NCBI GenBank assembly: GCA_034440575.1
Contig: JAOTOL010000876.1
Coordinates: 88,633-152,632 of the forward strand
DNA length: 64,000 nt
Reading direction: 5' to 3'
From: Imbricaverruca yamaguchii
Lineage: Eukaryota > Arthropoda > Thecostraca > Neoverrucidae
The notes under the pieces were generated by a model. It did not search any database. It saw only the letters and a list, made by a program, of their open reading frames with translations, and was not told where the DNA came from. Shown piece after piece: positions 43,652 to 55,905 of this stretch. The translations under genes were made by a program, and so were the position numbers. Each line of letters starts with the position of its first letter. Within the stretch, counting starts at the first letter, position 1.

Positions 43652-44040
43652 GTCACTGGAAAGTGCAAGCTGATATGACGTCACAACATGGAAAAAAAAT
43701 ATCCTCGTATTCGTTTAGACCCAATGCCTATACGCAGGATTGAAATTCCTTACACTTCTCCAAAATCCTCTCCGAATCTAAGACCGCAGGGGTAGGGCGT
43801 AGTGGTATACCGAATGATGGGGAGGGGGACAAAAGAGGCAACGAACTAAGAAATGAATCGAAACATTGGCTAATTCGACTTCTTAGTCAATTCGGAACAT
43901 TTGTTTTCTTGTTCCGAATGTGCGGTGATCGAGCCACCCTTGGTGTTCCTGAATTCCTGAAGCAAAAACCAGGTATTTACCATAAGCTATTTTGGTCACG
44001 GACAGGTCGGGGTTGAGAAGCAGGGAACTTCAAAGCGTTG

Positions 44041-44133
44041 ACGCCACGCTCTTGAGTTTGTTAGTTAGTTATTGGGGCTTTAGGGCGCATCGACTACTTT
44101 GGTCATGTAGCGCCCATACGCCACGGTCTTGAG
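44041..44133 (-). mobile_element. 61-bp mini-insertion with 16-bp target duplication, copy 3
   Basis: ACGCCACGCTCTTGAG (44041-44056) and ACGCCACGGTCTTGAG (44118-44133) flank 61 bp that start TTTGTTAGTTAGTTATTGG and contain GGGCGCATCGA and GTCATGTAGCGCCC. GGGCGCAT and ATGTAGCGCCC form a hairpin. Same family as 28543-28592 and 24356-24412. Confidence 0.8.
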
Positions 44134-44753
44134 GTAATACCACAGCTTCGATGCGCTCCTCGTTGCAGTAGTTCTATGTCTGAAGGTGCATGTTTTCGAC
44201 AGCTGCTCACGTGGCCTACACAGACGTTTGCCTACTGAGGACGGGAGGGATATTTCAGACAGAAGATAGTGTAGCCCGATGGCTGCTATTAAAGTTGGTA
44301 TTGAAGCTTTCCTCCTACATCTGAACCAAAAATTGATTTTACTCCACGGATCCCCAGTGGTCGACTCTAGCTGGGATTTCGAAGGAGAGCTGGTGTAGGC
44401 GGTCCAATTCTAGCCAGCAGAGCTAGGAAGACACTCACGGAGGCTCAGGCAGTACAACGCTGGCCGCTACTCCACTGCCGGTGACGCCCGGTCACCTGTT
44501 GGGAACCCTACCTCAAATACGGAGAAATGGGAGTACGATTCCCAACCACATTCACAGCCTTGGCTGTTGTCAAAACAACCGTTTGCTAAACCGTCATCTG
44601 GCTTCTCTTTGCAGGACCCATGCGGCTCCAACAAATGATGAATGTGAAAAGAGCACAACTGGAAACCGAACAGGGCCACAATCGCCTACCAAGCCTCCCC
44701 GACAGGGATCGGCGCAGCGCGTTAGGAATCGCAGATGAAAGAAGACCACTTAC

Positions 44754-44887
44754 TCGAGTGTTTCCTCATGCGTGGAGCCAGGGAAGTCGTGCGGCGGAGA
44801 CGGCGGACCAATGGAGGCGAGATTTTCAATCGGCCCGCCGACTGGCGCCAGCGGATCGGTCGCCACGGCGGCAGAGGCCGGTAGATC
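44754..44887 (-). CDS. zinc-finger copy 2, exon 2
   Basis: 134 nt, as in copy 1, with acceptor TTCTTTAATCACAG and donor GTAAGT. It enters in phase 0 and leaves in phase 2. The peptide is Pro/Gly-rich (GGPIENLASIGPPSPPHDFP) and differs from copy 1 only by substitutions. No stop or indel has accumulated here although the finger exon of this copy is damaged, so the damage downstream may be recent or the short product may be kept. Confidence 0.75.
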
Positions 44888-45605
44888 CTGTGATTAAAGA
44901 AGAGTTGTCGGGAACATGCAGAGTGGTCGCAGCCATCAGGGTATCAGTCGAAGTCTCCAAATGGTATTTAATCGCATTTACATTCTTAATTCAACCGTAT
45001 TCACAGTCTTCACTGCATACTAAATCGCGTTCAACCCGAGAGTTGGAAAGTACAAGGATCAGCACGCCATATACATTAGGGCTGTTATCTTGCGAAGTTC
45101 CCAGTTCGCAAGAGTCAACCCTGTCAACTTAGGCCAATACGGCCGAACATAGAATGTGTGAAGAGTGGTCGCGATTTAAAAGCAATGAACATGGCCACAT
45201 CGCACTTTATGATGTCCAAAAATGGTTGATTTTTCACCACACTGACACCGCGTACCCTCCATCACACTGCATGAATCACATCCTCTGCTGTTCTTTCTGA
45301 GTCCACCGGTGCAATTGTGATCGATATTCGTTACGAGTTGGTGGCGTCAGCACTCGGCAAGTCCTTGCACACGATCCTCCCGCTGGTGGTGCCATCTATT
45401 GACACGACCACCAACTTCAACTGAAGCTCATTTCACCATAAAGATTCCTGGTGCCATACTCAAACTGATACGTCAAAAGCCTATTGGAGTGATTGTCAAC
45501 TTGTAGTGAATGCTCTAAGCCATGCTATAGCTTTCCTTGCACCTTTTCCATCTCCCTCATGCTCAATTAGAGACCCACATATCAGCTTCATGATCAACAG
45601 CTCAC

Positions 45606-45860
45606 CATTTCATCGTCGCAGCGCTTGATGTTCAGACGGAGTCCCTGAAAGCTGGACCATGCCCATCCTGGCTGGGTCGCCGTGTCGCCATCGCCATCTG
45701 TTGTGGCATTATTGAACTCCAACTTAACAGCAGGCCACACCGGTGGCAGCAATAACGGATCTATGTCCATGGTCAGCTTGTATGATACGGATGGCACTGG
45801 GGAGAGAGAAAGTTGCCAGTTAGCCAGATTGTGTGGGGATAGATAGCCAGACTGATCCAT
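45606..45860 (-). CDS. zinc-finger copy 2, exon 1 (N-terminus)
   Basis: 85 codons from an ATG preceded by an in-frame TAG 6 nt upstream, to donor ATG|GTGAGC. It shares SLSPVPSVSYKL, DIDPL, PPVWPAVKLEF and LRLNIKRCDDEM with copy 1. The first 15 residues and a central Asp-rich stretch differ most. Immediately upstream sequence (45861-45900) is still alignable with copy 1, then homology ends, so any shared promoter element is close to the gene. Confidence 0.75.
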
Positions 45861-46139
45861 TGTCTATGGCTTCATGGTTTATTACTTTTGGATTAGTTCA
45901 TCATGTCATCATGCATGCGTCATTACTGCTAAGATACTATCATGAACAACAGGCTATGTACATCTTGAATTATGTTGAAGGCTGAATCAAAGGTGAAACA
46001 AATCTTAGCATTTAATGGACAGTGATGGATGAATGATGCATCATGAACTGTGACATGAGCTAACACCACTCAGTTTCCAAGCCACACCAACAGTCAGCTC
46101 ACACAACTGTGCTGTAAGACAAGTGACCCACTTTTTTTT

Positions 46140-46260
46140 TCTTTTTAAATAAAATAAAATATATTCACTGTATTCCAGGAAAAAACGTCAATATCTTTTT
46201 TATATTTTTTTATTATTATTATAATTATTACTATTTTTTTTTTTGTTAACTTTGTAAACT
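46140..46260. repeat. AT-rich low-complexity stretch
   Basis: Runs of T and A with TTATTATTATTATAATTATTA between zinc-finger copy 2 and the next LINE block. Nothing functional is recognised. Confidence 0.6.
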
Positions 46261-48710
46261 TTGTGCCACTGTTTCCAGGAGAGACAAGGAGACACCAATA
46301 TATTCATCAGTGCATTGTACAAATCGACTTACAAACCCAGCCCCACATCAAAGTATGGAAACAATACTACAAAGCATTGGAAAATCAACCTGGTGTTCAC
46401 ATCATTTTCAGTGAGGTTGATGGGTCTTCCAGTGTGGACTACAATGGGGTCCACCATGGATTACTTGCATCTTGCTGTGAGGAACCTCTACAACTGTTTC
46501 TGCTTCATATTTTTTAGTCATCTCTTTCTACCAGAAACCTTCCTGACAGTTGGAAGGGTTAACAAATTATTCGAAATACATGTTTAAGGGTTCAAGGCAT
46601 GATCCACTAGGTAATCACCTGGACAGTTTTACTTCTGTCCCATGTAAGATTATGGAGCATGTAATTGTTTAGAAGCTCACACAATATTTGGAGGCCATCA
46701 CTTGCTGGACCAATGACAATTTGGCTTCCATCATGGGAGTTCTGTAGAGGATCAACTAATGCAAACATATGACTGTCTTTACCTGGCTAGAAGAGGGCTA
46801 TACAGTGGACATACTTTTCTCTGATATTTTCAAAGGGATTTGATGCTGTTAATCAAGTTCTGCTAACAAAACTGAGAACTCTTGTAATTTCAGAGACAAT
46901 CCTCACCTGGATGCAAAATTTTATATGTGGGAGGGGAAATGAAAATGCTTGTCTCTGGCTCTTCTGGCAAAACAAAGGATTTCCTGGGTTGAGTATCCAG
47001 GGTTCTGTCATAGGTTGTGTGTTATTCTTGATTTAAGTTAATTATGTGCCTCACAGCATACACATGGGAACAGAAGTAAACATATGTACTTCAGTTCCCA
47101 TGTGTTCATTACTTCAGTACCAGTACCAAATGGTTAATGGTATAAGCAAACTGACATATCAAGACATAAAGACGTAAAAGATTAGTGCAACAATGAACCA
47201 CAAGGGCCCTTCTTGGTTGCACTCTGTACACTCAACCATTTGGCCACCAAATCCATTGATCAGCCCTCCCTGTAATACTGAAAAGCAAGCTCTCTATTTT
47301 GATAATGATTGTCATATGCATATGAGGAAAGATTGAAGAAATTGAATGTTTTCACTTAGATACAGAATGCTTAGAGATCTCATTGAGGTATTTAAATTTG
47401 TTCATGGTCTGGAAAAGGGACATCTTGTGGAAATGTTTTAAATTAAAATAAATGATGCAAATAGAGGTCATCAGATCAAAACTAAAGTCAACCACAGCAG
47501 GACAAGGTTAAGACAGTCTTTCTTCACCAACAGGGTAGTAGAACACTGGAACCAGCTGCCAGAAATAATTGTCGGTAGGAGCATATTGAACATCTTTAAA
47601 AACAGCATAGACAATCATTATAAGATTAGAGTGCTTGCTTTTGAGTATTTCAGGGAGGGCTGATTGATGGATTTGGTGGGCAACTGGTTGAGCATACAGA
47701 GTGCAAACAAGAAGGGCCCTTGTGGCTGATAGTTGCACCACTCTATTATGGCTTTATGTCACAGGCATGCTGAATGGCATCTCACAGGGCCAAAAAGATA
47801 TATACACTGGCTAGTACTGCCAAGTCATGGGATGCAACAAACTCCAACAAATATCCAGTTTTCAAAGCACACTGTTGATCAAATGACTGGGAAAAAATAT
47901 GGGCCCTTATGCACATTATTACCTAGATGCATTTGAGGTAAGCTTCATTCAGATGCATGCGGACATAGACATCACAGTATATATAAAAAATTGTGTTCAT
48001 CAACACATTGCTGGCATAGTACAGAAAGCTGGAAGTTTGGCCACTTACTAAGTTCTACTCTATGTCGTCCTCCGGAAGTTATGAAAACCCTGTGTGTTAC
48101 TCATGTCAGGCCTTTTTCCTGGTTTTCATCATGTATTTGGAATACTGCTCATATAGATGATTTAGGGTGACTAGAATCAGTACAGAGGTGGACACAAAAC
48201 AGGAGGATTGGAGGTCTGGATTATGGTGCCAGATTATAGAGACTAGATCTGTACTAGGTGCAAGGTAGAATGATTCAAGCAGACATTATCAAATGCTGGA
48301 AGATTTTTCATGGCCATTCTGCCATTAAGATCCCCAACATGTTTGTGCTGGTACCATTGGTGAACACACATGGACACTCCCCAAAATCGCTCATGGGCAT
48401 GCATCAGTGGATTGTATGAAAATTATGCTTAGCCTCAGATGCTGTTCCACATGGAATTCATTGCCTGATGATGTAGCCTTAGCAGATCTGTGTGTATTTA
48501 AAGCTGCACTGCACTCAAATTTCTGTACATTGTTGTACAAATATATTGAATAGATTAAGCATATGATAATGAAACTTGAGTAGCTTTACCTCTCTATATT
48601 TCATTTTTCTTAAATTGCATCAGAAATCTTGTCTGCCAACATATTGGCAAAGGTGGTGGCTACTCTAAGCATGCAAATTCTGCTTAAGGTACTTTCCTCG
48701 GGGTACACTT
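46260..48710 (+). mobile_element. family B LINE, broken by CR1 insertion
   Basis: Aligns with 9720-11400: FLTVGRVN region, LDQ-like RT start, then the post-RT region CWKIFHGHSAIKI and the tail. A CR1 inverted-pair insertion (47163-47760) splits it. Many stops. It lies directly upstream of zinc-finger copy 2. Confidence 0.7.
47163..47760. mobile_element. CR1 inverted 3'-end pair
   Basis: 47163-47307 is a CR1 3' end in minus orientation (octamer tail AGACATAAAGACGTAA at the left edge). 47308-47760 is a second CR1 3' piece in plus orientation ending with TTTATGTC-like sequence. Both 3' ends face outward, the same unusual arrangement as at 17027-18705. Confidence 0.75.
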
Positions 48711-48712
48711 AG

Positions 48713-49390
48713 ACATAACAGACATAAAAGATTACTGCAACTATGAGCCACAAGGGCCCTTCTTGGTTGCACTCTGTACACTGAACCAGTTGCCCACCAA
48801 ATCTGTCAATCAGCCCTCCTGTAATACTGAAAAGCAAGCCCTCTATTCTTAAAATGATTGTCTGTTGTTTTTAAAGATGTTCAATGTCCTGCTACTGACA
48901 ATGTTTTCTGGCAGCTGGTTCCAGTGTTCTACTACCCTGTTGGTGAAGAAAGTCTGCCTTAATCTTGTTCTGCTGTGGTTAACTTTAATTTTGAATTTAT
49001 TACCTCTAATTGCACCATTTCTGTTCAATTAAAACATTTCCCCAAGATATCCCTTCTCCAGACCATGAACAAATTTAAAGACCTCAATGATATCTCCTCT
49101 CAGCCTTCTATATCAAGTGAAAACATATTCAATTTCTTCAAACTTTCCTCATATGCCAGGTTGCTTATGCCATTAACCATTTGTGTAGCCCTCTTTTGTA
49201 CTCTCTCTAAAAGCCAACAATCTTTTTCATAGCTAGGAGACCAAGCTTGGATGCAGTATTCCAAATGTGGCCTGACATATGCACAGTAAAGCTTCCTGAT
49301 CACTTCCTCACTTCTGTATGATGTATTCCTATTTATTGCCCTGAGCATTCGCAGTGCCTTCTTCCTGGCGTCCTTGGTCCATGGGTGCTG
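48713..49390 (-). mobile_element. CR1 3' fragment
   Basis: About 680 bp of CR1 3' end in minus orientation, from the octamer tail (AGACATAACAGACATAA) through the C-terminal coding part (RKLYCAYVRPHLEYCIQAWS, RVQKRATQMVNG) to a 5' truncation at CCATGGACCAAGGACGCC. It provides the empty-site sequence for the hAT-like insertion in its duplicate at 55905-58860. Confidence 0.8.
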
Positions 49391-49399
49391 TATAACCAC

Positions 49400-49595
49400 T
49401 GCATGAGGCTGGGGGTATACACCATACGTACTGCGCGTAACCCCCAGAGTTACACACCGTCAACACGGTGTGTAATCCCACCGGTTATACACCGTGCACC
49501 GTCTGTATGGTGTGTAACCCCTTATGTTATACACCATGCGCCGTCTGCACGGTGTGTAACTCCAGAGGTTACACACCGTACACATCCCGAAAGCC
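49400..49595. repeat. tandem array of hairpin units (about 42 bp)
   Basis: About five units, each containing an inverted repeat of the type TTACACACCGT..ACGGTGTGTAA. The best has perfect 11-bp arms and a 4-nt loop (49452-49477); others have longer, imperfect loops (CACCGTCTGTATGG). Units start near 49410, 49451, 49486, 49528 and 49570. Confidence 0.8.
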
Positions 49596-49599
49596 CGAG

Positions 49600-51443
49600 A
49601 CCGACCTCACTCAGCTGCGTCCCGAAGTCATATGCTGCGAACAAATGCTGTGCTGAAGTTTTTTGTGGGTTCGTGTTATCCAGCGAGGAGGGAAACTATA
49701 ATTCCGGAGGAGTATAAGGACAAAGGAAATTCATTCGGCGATCTTACCGTTACGTTCTTAGAAGAATGACATCACTGGATAGACTCCCACTTTGCGCTGT
49801 TTCATAATTTTGGAGGGGCGTGTGTCGCTTCAATGTTAAATTTTGCCCATCAAATAGTGAATCTTTCGACATATTTTTTGGTCGGATATTTGGGCCTACG
49901 GGTGGATCGACTGCGTTGGTCATACAGCAATCTCCCGACATATGAAGTGGACATGAGCATGCAGCAAAAAGCACAAAACTGCGGGCTAGGATCGGAGCGG
50001 GAGCGCCGATGGCCCCGTCGATGGTCCCGCCGATAATCCTGGTAATGTCCCTGGAACTAGGAGCATCCGCTTGTTCACTCTGGTGACATGTCGACGCGGC
50101 CCTAAACTCCAGTCCACCACCACTCTGGTGGCCTGTCTCTCAGGACGGTTTCCAGGCGACTGACATCCACCGTTAACGTCGTGACCATACCATGTCGTGT
50201 AGCCAGCGTATTGATGTCCGGAGACCCTGTGCCGACTGGCGCGGTCTGCGCTGCTGAGCATCCTGCTACCATTGCTGAAACCTGGGTACTAGCTGAAGCC
50301 AGGCCTGAAGCCGATGCATCGAATAATCTTTCAGCTGCGGCAGCCAGTTGGTCCAGAGGAGCTTCCTCTGATGGCAGCGATAATACTGCCCGAGTCTACG
50401 CCAGCCGTTAAAGAAATAGTCTTCAACAGTTCACGGGCGTATGGGGCATCTCGTGTGGTGCGCCCTTGCATGGAATAGGTATGTTTACGCTGCAGACCAA
50501 TGGCGCACCTATAATTTGTGTCTGGGATGGGACGGATTTGGATTGTGCACAGGCTTGCTACGCTTCAGAGGCATAATCAGGCAGTGGTGCAGCCAGGGGT
50601 TTCTCAACATACGCCCTGGAGGGCCTCTGAAAATAACGCGCATTGGAGGGAGCGGGGAATTCCGCCCCCCCCCCCCCATAAGATCTCAGCTCCTATCAAA
50701 GCTAGAGCAACGAAATTCGCAGGACGGATGCGCACGATAGTGAACTATATTTTGTGTAAAGTTCATAACCCTAGGTCATTGCCTTCAAGGTAAAATCAGG
50801 TCAAAATTGCAAAGATTTCTGGTTTTGCGTGGCTTCGCTTGTCATTGTTATGGATCGCTGTGATTGTGTTCAAATGCTCCAAAACTGGCATTAATGTTGT
50901 TTTGGACATTACTAATGATGCAATGTAGATGTCACATCGGCAATTTGACCTCAGGTCACATATATAGGAGCACTTTATTAGGTAATTACCTGCTCCAGTT
51001 ACTGGAACCGGTCTCCCAACCCAACTGCTCCGTTGGGCGACTCGGCACAATCGGCTTCGGAAAGAAAGGAGTGAAATACAGGAATAAAGTATGTAAACGC
51101 GTAGGCACACAATGACGCGAAGTATATTTCGGCATGTGTGGGGAGTAACATGTAAAGTGACGTCCATCACATGACAGTCATTTGCGTTTATGACATATTC
51201 CAGTTGACTGAGTTTGGTTCCATTAGCCTGTCATGAACTTGACCTGACTTGACCTCGGCGACCGAACATGACTTTTAAATTATACAGCATAACAATATGC
51301 ATCAAGCAAGTCGCTAGTGTTGTCAAGAACACTTCCCTTTTGCCAATATACGGGAAGCGCACCAGCGCCGATTTCTGGTGTCTGGCGCTGCGAATTGTTT
51401 TCACTTTAACGGCTCCTAACCTGAAAACTTCGACGTCCGTGAA
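49600..51443. other. mixed region, no gene recognised; one hAT-like end
   Basis: No exon can be supported. A short open frame at 50181-50411 is Ala/Ser-rich with no known motif. CAGTGGTGCAGCCAGGGG (50583-50600) resembles the terminus of Tip100-type hAT elements, followed by a C-run (50667-50679), but I see no matching right end. Confidence 0.4.
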
Positions 51444-54418
51444 GTTAGCGACTTATTCAGCGACGGATTCAGCGACGGATTCAGATTTCCTTCAAAACCG
51501 GTGTATAGGTCAAATATAGCACGCTGAGCACGAATATGACCTTCATTTGGCCGGTCAAGGTCAAATTCGAGGTCAAATTCAAGGTCAAAGGACGGGGTAC
51601 CGCATAACGTCCCGAATTTACCGCACGATTGTCTCTACATTGGTGCCAGATGATAGCCAGGCCTGATGTCTAGCGTCCGTCAAGGTGATCTGACCCATGA
51701 CCTTTGACCTTTGGGGTCAAATTCAAAGTCAAAGGACGGGGTACCGCATAACGTCCCGAATTTACCGCACGATCGTCTCTAAATTGGTGCCAGATGATAG
51801 CCAGGCCTGATGTCTAGCGTCCGTCAAGGTGACCTGACCCATGACCTTTGACCTTGGGGGTCAAATTCAAGGTCAAGGACGGGGTACCGCATAACGTCCC
51901 GAATTTACCGCACGATCGTCTCTAAATTGGTGCCAGATGATAGCCAGGCCTGATGTCTAGCGTCCGTCAAGGTGACCTGACCCATGACATTTGAGCTTGG
52001 AGGTCAAATTCAAGGTCAAAGGACGGGGTACCGCATAACGTCCCGAATTTACCGCACGATCGTCTCTAAATTGGTTCCAGATGATAGCCAGGCCTGATGT
52101 CTAGCGTCCATCAAGGTGACCTGATCCATGACCTTTGACCTTAGAGGTCAAATTCGTTAGCGACTTATTCAGCGACGGATTCAGCGACGGATTCAGATTT
52201 CCTTCAAAACCGGTGCATAGGTCAAATATAGCACGCTGAGCACGAATGTGACCTTCATTTGGCCGGTCAAGGTCAAATTCGAGGTCAAATTCAAGGTCAA
52301 AGAAGGGGTACCGCATAACGTCCCGAATTTACCGCACGATTGTCTCTAAATTGGTGCCAGATGATAGCCAGGCCTGATGTCTAGCGTCCGTCAAGGTGAC
52401 CTGACCCATGACCTTTGACCTTGGGGGTCAAATTCAAGGTCAAAGGACGGGGTACCGCATAACGTCCCGAATTTACCGCACGATCGTCTCTAAATTAGTA
52501 TCAGATGATAGCCAGGCCTGATGTCTAGCGTCCGTCAAGGTGACCTGACCAATGACCTTTGAACTTGGGAGTCAAATTCAAGGTCAAAGGACGGGGTACC
52601 GCATAAAGTCCCGAATTTACCGCACGATTGTCTCTAAATTGATGCCAGATGATGCCAGGCCTGATGTCTTGCGTCCGTCAAGGTGACCTGACCCATGACA
52701 TTTGACATTGTGGGTCAAATTAAAGGTCAAAGGACGGGGTACCGCATAACGTCCCGAATTTACCGCACGATCGTCTCTAAATTGGTGCCAGATGATAGCC
52801 AGGCCTGATGTCTAGCGTCCGTCAAGGTGACCTGACCCATGACCTTTGACCTTGGGGGTCAAATTCAAGGTCAAGGACGGGGTACCGCATAACGTCCCGA
52901 ATTTACCGCACGATCGTCTCTAAATTGGTGCCAGATGATAGCCAGGCCTGATGTCTAGCGTCCGTCAAGGTGACCTGACCCATGATATTTGACCTTGGAG
53001 GTCAAATTCAAGGTCAAAGGACGGGGTACCGCATAACGTCCCGAATTTACCGCACGATCGTCTCTAAATTGGTTCCAGATGATAGCCAGGCCTGATGTCT
53101 AGCGTCCATCAAGGTGACCTGATCCATGACCTTTGACCTTAGGGGTCAAATTCGTTAGCGACTTATTCAGCGACGGATTCAGCGACGGATTCAGATTTCC
53201 TTCAAAACCGGTGCATAGGTCAAATATAGCACGCTGAGCACGAATGTGACCTTCATTTGGCCGGTCAAGGTCAAATTCGAGGTCAAATTCAAGGTCAAAG
53301 AAGGGGTACCGCATAACGTCCCGAATTTACCGCACGATTGTCTCTAAATTGGTGCCTGATGATAGCCAGGCCTGATGTCTAGCGTCCGTCAAGGTGACCT
53401 GACCCATGACCTTTGACCTTGGGGGTCAAATTCAAGGTCAAAGGACGGGGTACCGCATAACGTCCCGAATTTACCGCACGATCGTCTCTAAATTAGTGTC
53501 AGATGATAGCCAGGCCTGATGTCTAGCGTCCGTCAAGGTGACCTGACCAATGACCTTTGACCTTTGGAGTCAAATTCAAGGTCAAAGGACGGGGTACCGC
53601 ATAAAGTCCCGAATTTACCGCACGATTGTTTCTAAATTGATGCCAGATGATGCCAGGCCTGATGTCTTGCGTCCGTCAAGGTGACCTGACCCATGACATT
53701 TGATATTGGGGGTCAAATTCAAGGTCAAAGGACGGGGTACCGCATAACGTCCCGAATTTACCGCACGATCGTCTCTAAATTAGTGCCAGATGATAGCCAG
53801 GCCTGATGTCTAGCGTCCGTCAAGGTGACCTGACCCATGACCTTGGACCTTGGGGGTCAAATTCAAGGTCAAATGACGGGGTACCGCATAACGTCCCGAA
53901 TTTACCGCACGATCGTCTCTAAATTGGTGCCAGATGATAGCCAGGCCTGATGTCTAGCGTCCGTCAAGGTGACCTGAGGTCCGTCAGGTCACCTTGACGG
54001 ACGCTAGACATCAGGCCTGGCTATCATCTGGCACCAATTTAGAGACAATCGTGCGGTAAATTCGGGACGTTATGCGGTACCCCGTCCTTTGACCTTGAAT
54101 TTGACCCGCAAGGTCAAAGGACATGGGTCAGGTCACCTTGACGGACGCTAGACATCAGGCCTGGCTATCGTCTCTAAATTGGTGGCACTGGCATCTGGCA
54201 CTAATTTAGAGACGATCGTGCAGTAAATTCGGGACGTTATGCGGTACCCCGTCCTTTGACCTTGAATTTGAACCCCAATGTCAAAGGCCATGGGTCAGGT
54301 CACCTTGACGGACGCAAGATATCAGGCCTGGCATCATCTGGCACCAATTTAGAGACAATCGTGCGGTAAATTCGGGACGTTATGCGGTACCCCGTCCTTT
54401 GACGTTGAATTTGACTCC
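51444..54418. repeat. 144-bp satellite with higher-order structure
   Basis: Eighteen monomers of 143-144 bp, marked by GGGGTACCGCATAACGTCCC; 15 read forward (to 53984) and three read inverted (53991-54418). Forward monomers are grouped 4, 6 and 5 by a spacer containing GTTAGCGACTTATTCAGCGACGG at 51444, 52156 and 53154. The last two groups repeat with a 998-bp period. Every monomer carries AGGTCA-type half-sites. It ends abruptly in duplicated LINE sequence. Confidence 0.9.
53868..54110. repeat. giant inverted repeat at satellite flip
   Basis: Around 53985-53990 (6-nt spacer GGTCCG) the array turns round. More than 100 bp on each side are reverse complements with few mismatches, with the inner 21 bp on each side perfect. 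It could fold into a long hairpin or cruciform. Confidence 0.9.
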
Positions 54419-55905
54419 CAACCATTTGGCCACCAAATCCATTGATCAGCCCTCCCTGTAATACTGAAAAGCAAGCTCTCTATTTTGATAATGATTGTCA
54501 TATGCATATGAGGAAAGATTGAAGAAATTGAATGTTTTCACTTAGATACAGAATGCTTAGAGATCTCATTGAGGTATTTAAATTTGTTCATGGTCTGGAA
54601 AAGGGACATCTTGTGGAAATGTTTTAAATTAAAATAAATGATGCAATTAGAGGTCATCAGATCAAAACTAAAGTCAACCACAGCAGGACAAGGTTAAGAC
54701 AGTCTTTCTTCACCAACAGGGTAGTAGAACACTGGAACCAGCTGCCAGAAATAATTGTCGGTAGGAGCATATTGAACATCTTTAAAAACAGCATAGACAA
54801 TCATTATAAGATTAGAGTGCTTGCTTTTGAGTATTTCAGGGAGGGCTGATTGATGGATTTGGTGGGCAACTGGTTGAGCATACAGAGTGCAAACAAGAAG
54901 GGCCCTTGTGGCTGATAGTTGCACCACTCTATTATGGCTTTATGTCACAGACATGCTGAATGGCATCTCACAGGGCCAAAAAGATATATACACTGGCTAG
55001 TACTGCCAAGTCATGGGATGCAACAAACTCCAACAAATATCCAGTTTTCAAAGCACACTGTTGATCAAATGACTGGGAAAAAATATGGGCCCTTATGCAC
55101 ATTATTACCTAGATGCATTTGAGGTAAGCTTCATTCAGATGCATGCGGACATAGACATCACAGTATATATAAAAAATTGTGTTCATCAACACATTGCTGG
55201 CATAGTACAGAAAGCTGGAAGTTTGGCCACTTACTAAGTTCTACTCTATGTCGTCCTCCGGAAGTTATGAAAACCCTATGCATTACTTGTGTCAGGCCTA
55301 CGTGCTGGTTTTCATCATGTATTTGGAATACTGCTTATATAGGTGATATATGGTGACTATAATCAGTACAGAGAAGGTGGACACAAAACAGGGGGATTCA
55401 ATGTCTGGATTATGGTGCCAGATTATAGACTAGATCTGTACTAGGTGAATGGTAGAATGATTCAAGCAGACATCAAATGCTGGAAGAATTTTTATGGCCA
55501 TTCTGCCATTAAGATCCACAACATGTTTATGCTGGCACCATTGGTGAACACACATGGACACTCCCCAAAATCGGCTCATGGGCATGCATCAGTGGATTGT
55601 ATGAAAATAATGCTTAGCCTCAGATGCTGTGCCACATGAATTCATTGCCTGATGATGTAGCCTTAACAGATCTGGGTGTATTTAAAGCTGCAATGCACTC
55701 AAATTTATGTACATTGTTGTTCAAATATATTGAATAGATGAAGCATAATATGCTAATGAAACTCGAGTAGCGTTACTTCTCTATATTTCAGTTTTCTTAA
55801 ATTGCATCATAAATCTTGTCTGCCAACATATTGGCAAAGGTAGTGGCTACTCTAAGCATGCAAATTCTGCTGAAGGTACACTTTCCTGGGGGCAACCTTA
55901 GACTT
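54419..55905 (+). mobile_element. duplicate of the LINE B/CR1 block
   Basis: 54419-55276 repeats 47233-48093 with only two differences seen (offset 7186). From 55277 the match to 48094 onward falls to about 90 percent. It includes the plus-strand CR1 fragment and the post-RT part of family B. Confidence 0.85.

Noticed and set aside
52101..52316. 71-aa protein repeated at 53099-53314
   Set aside because: The two identical frames are simply the same part of the 998-bp higher-order repeat; the composition mirrors the repeat.
51444..54418. CRISPR-like array
   Set aside because: Units are 144 bp with no alternating unique spacers, in a eukaryotic setting. It is a satellite.
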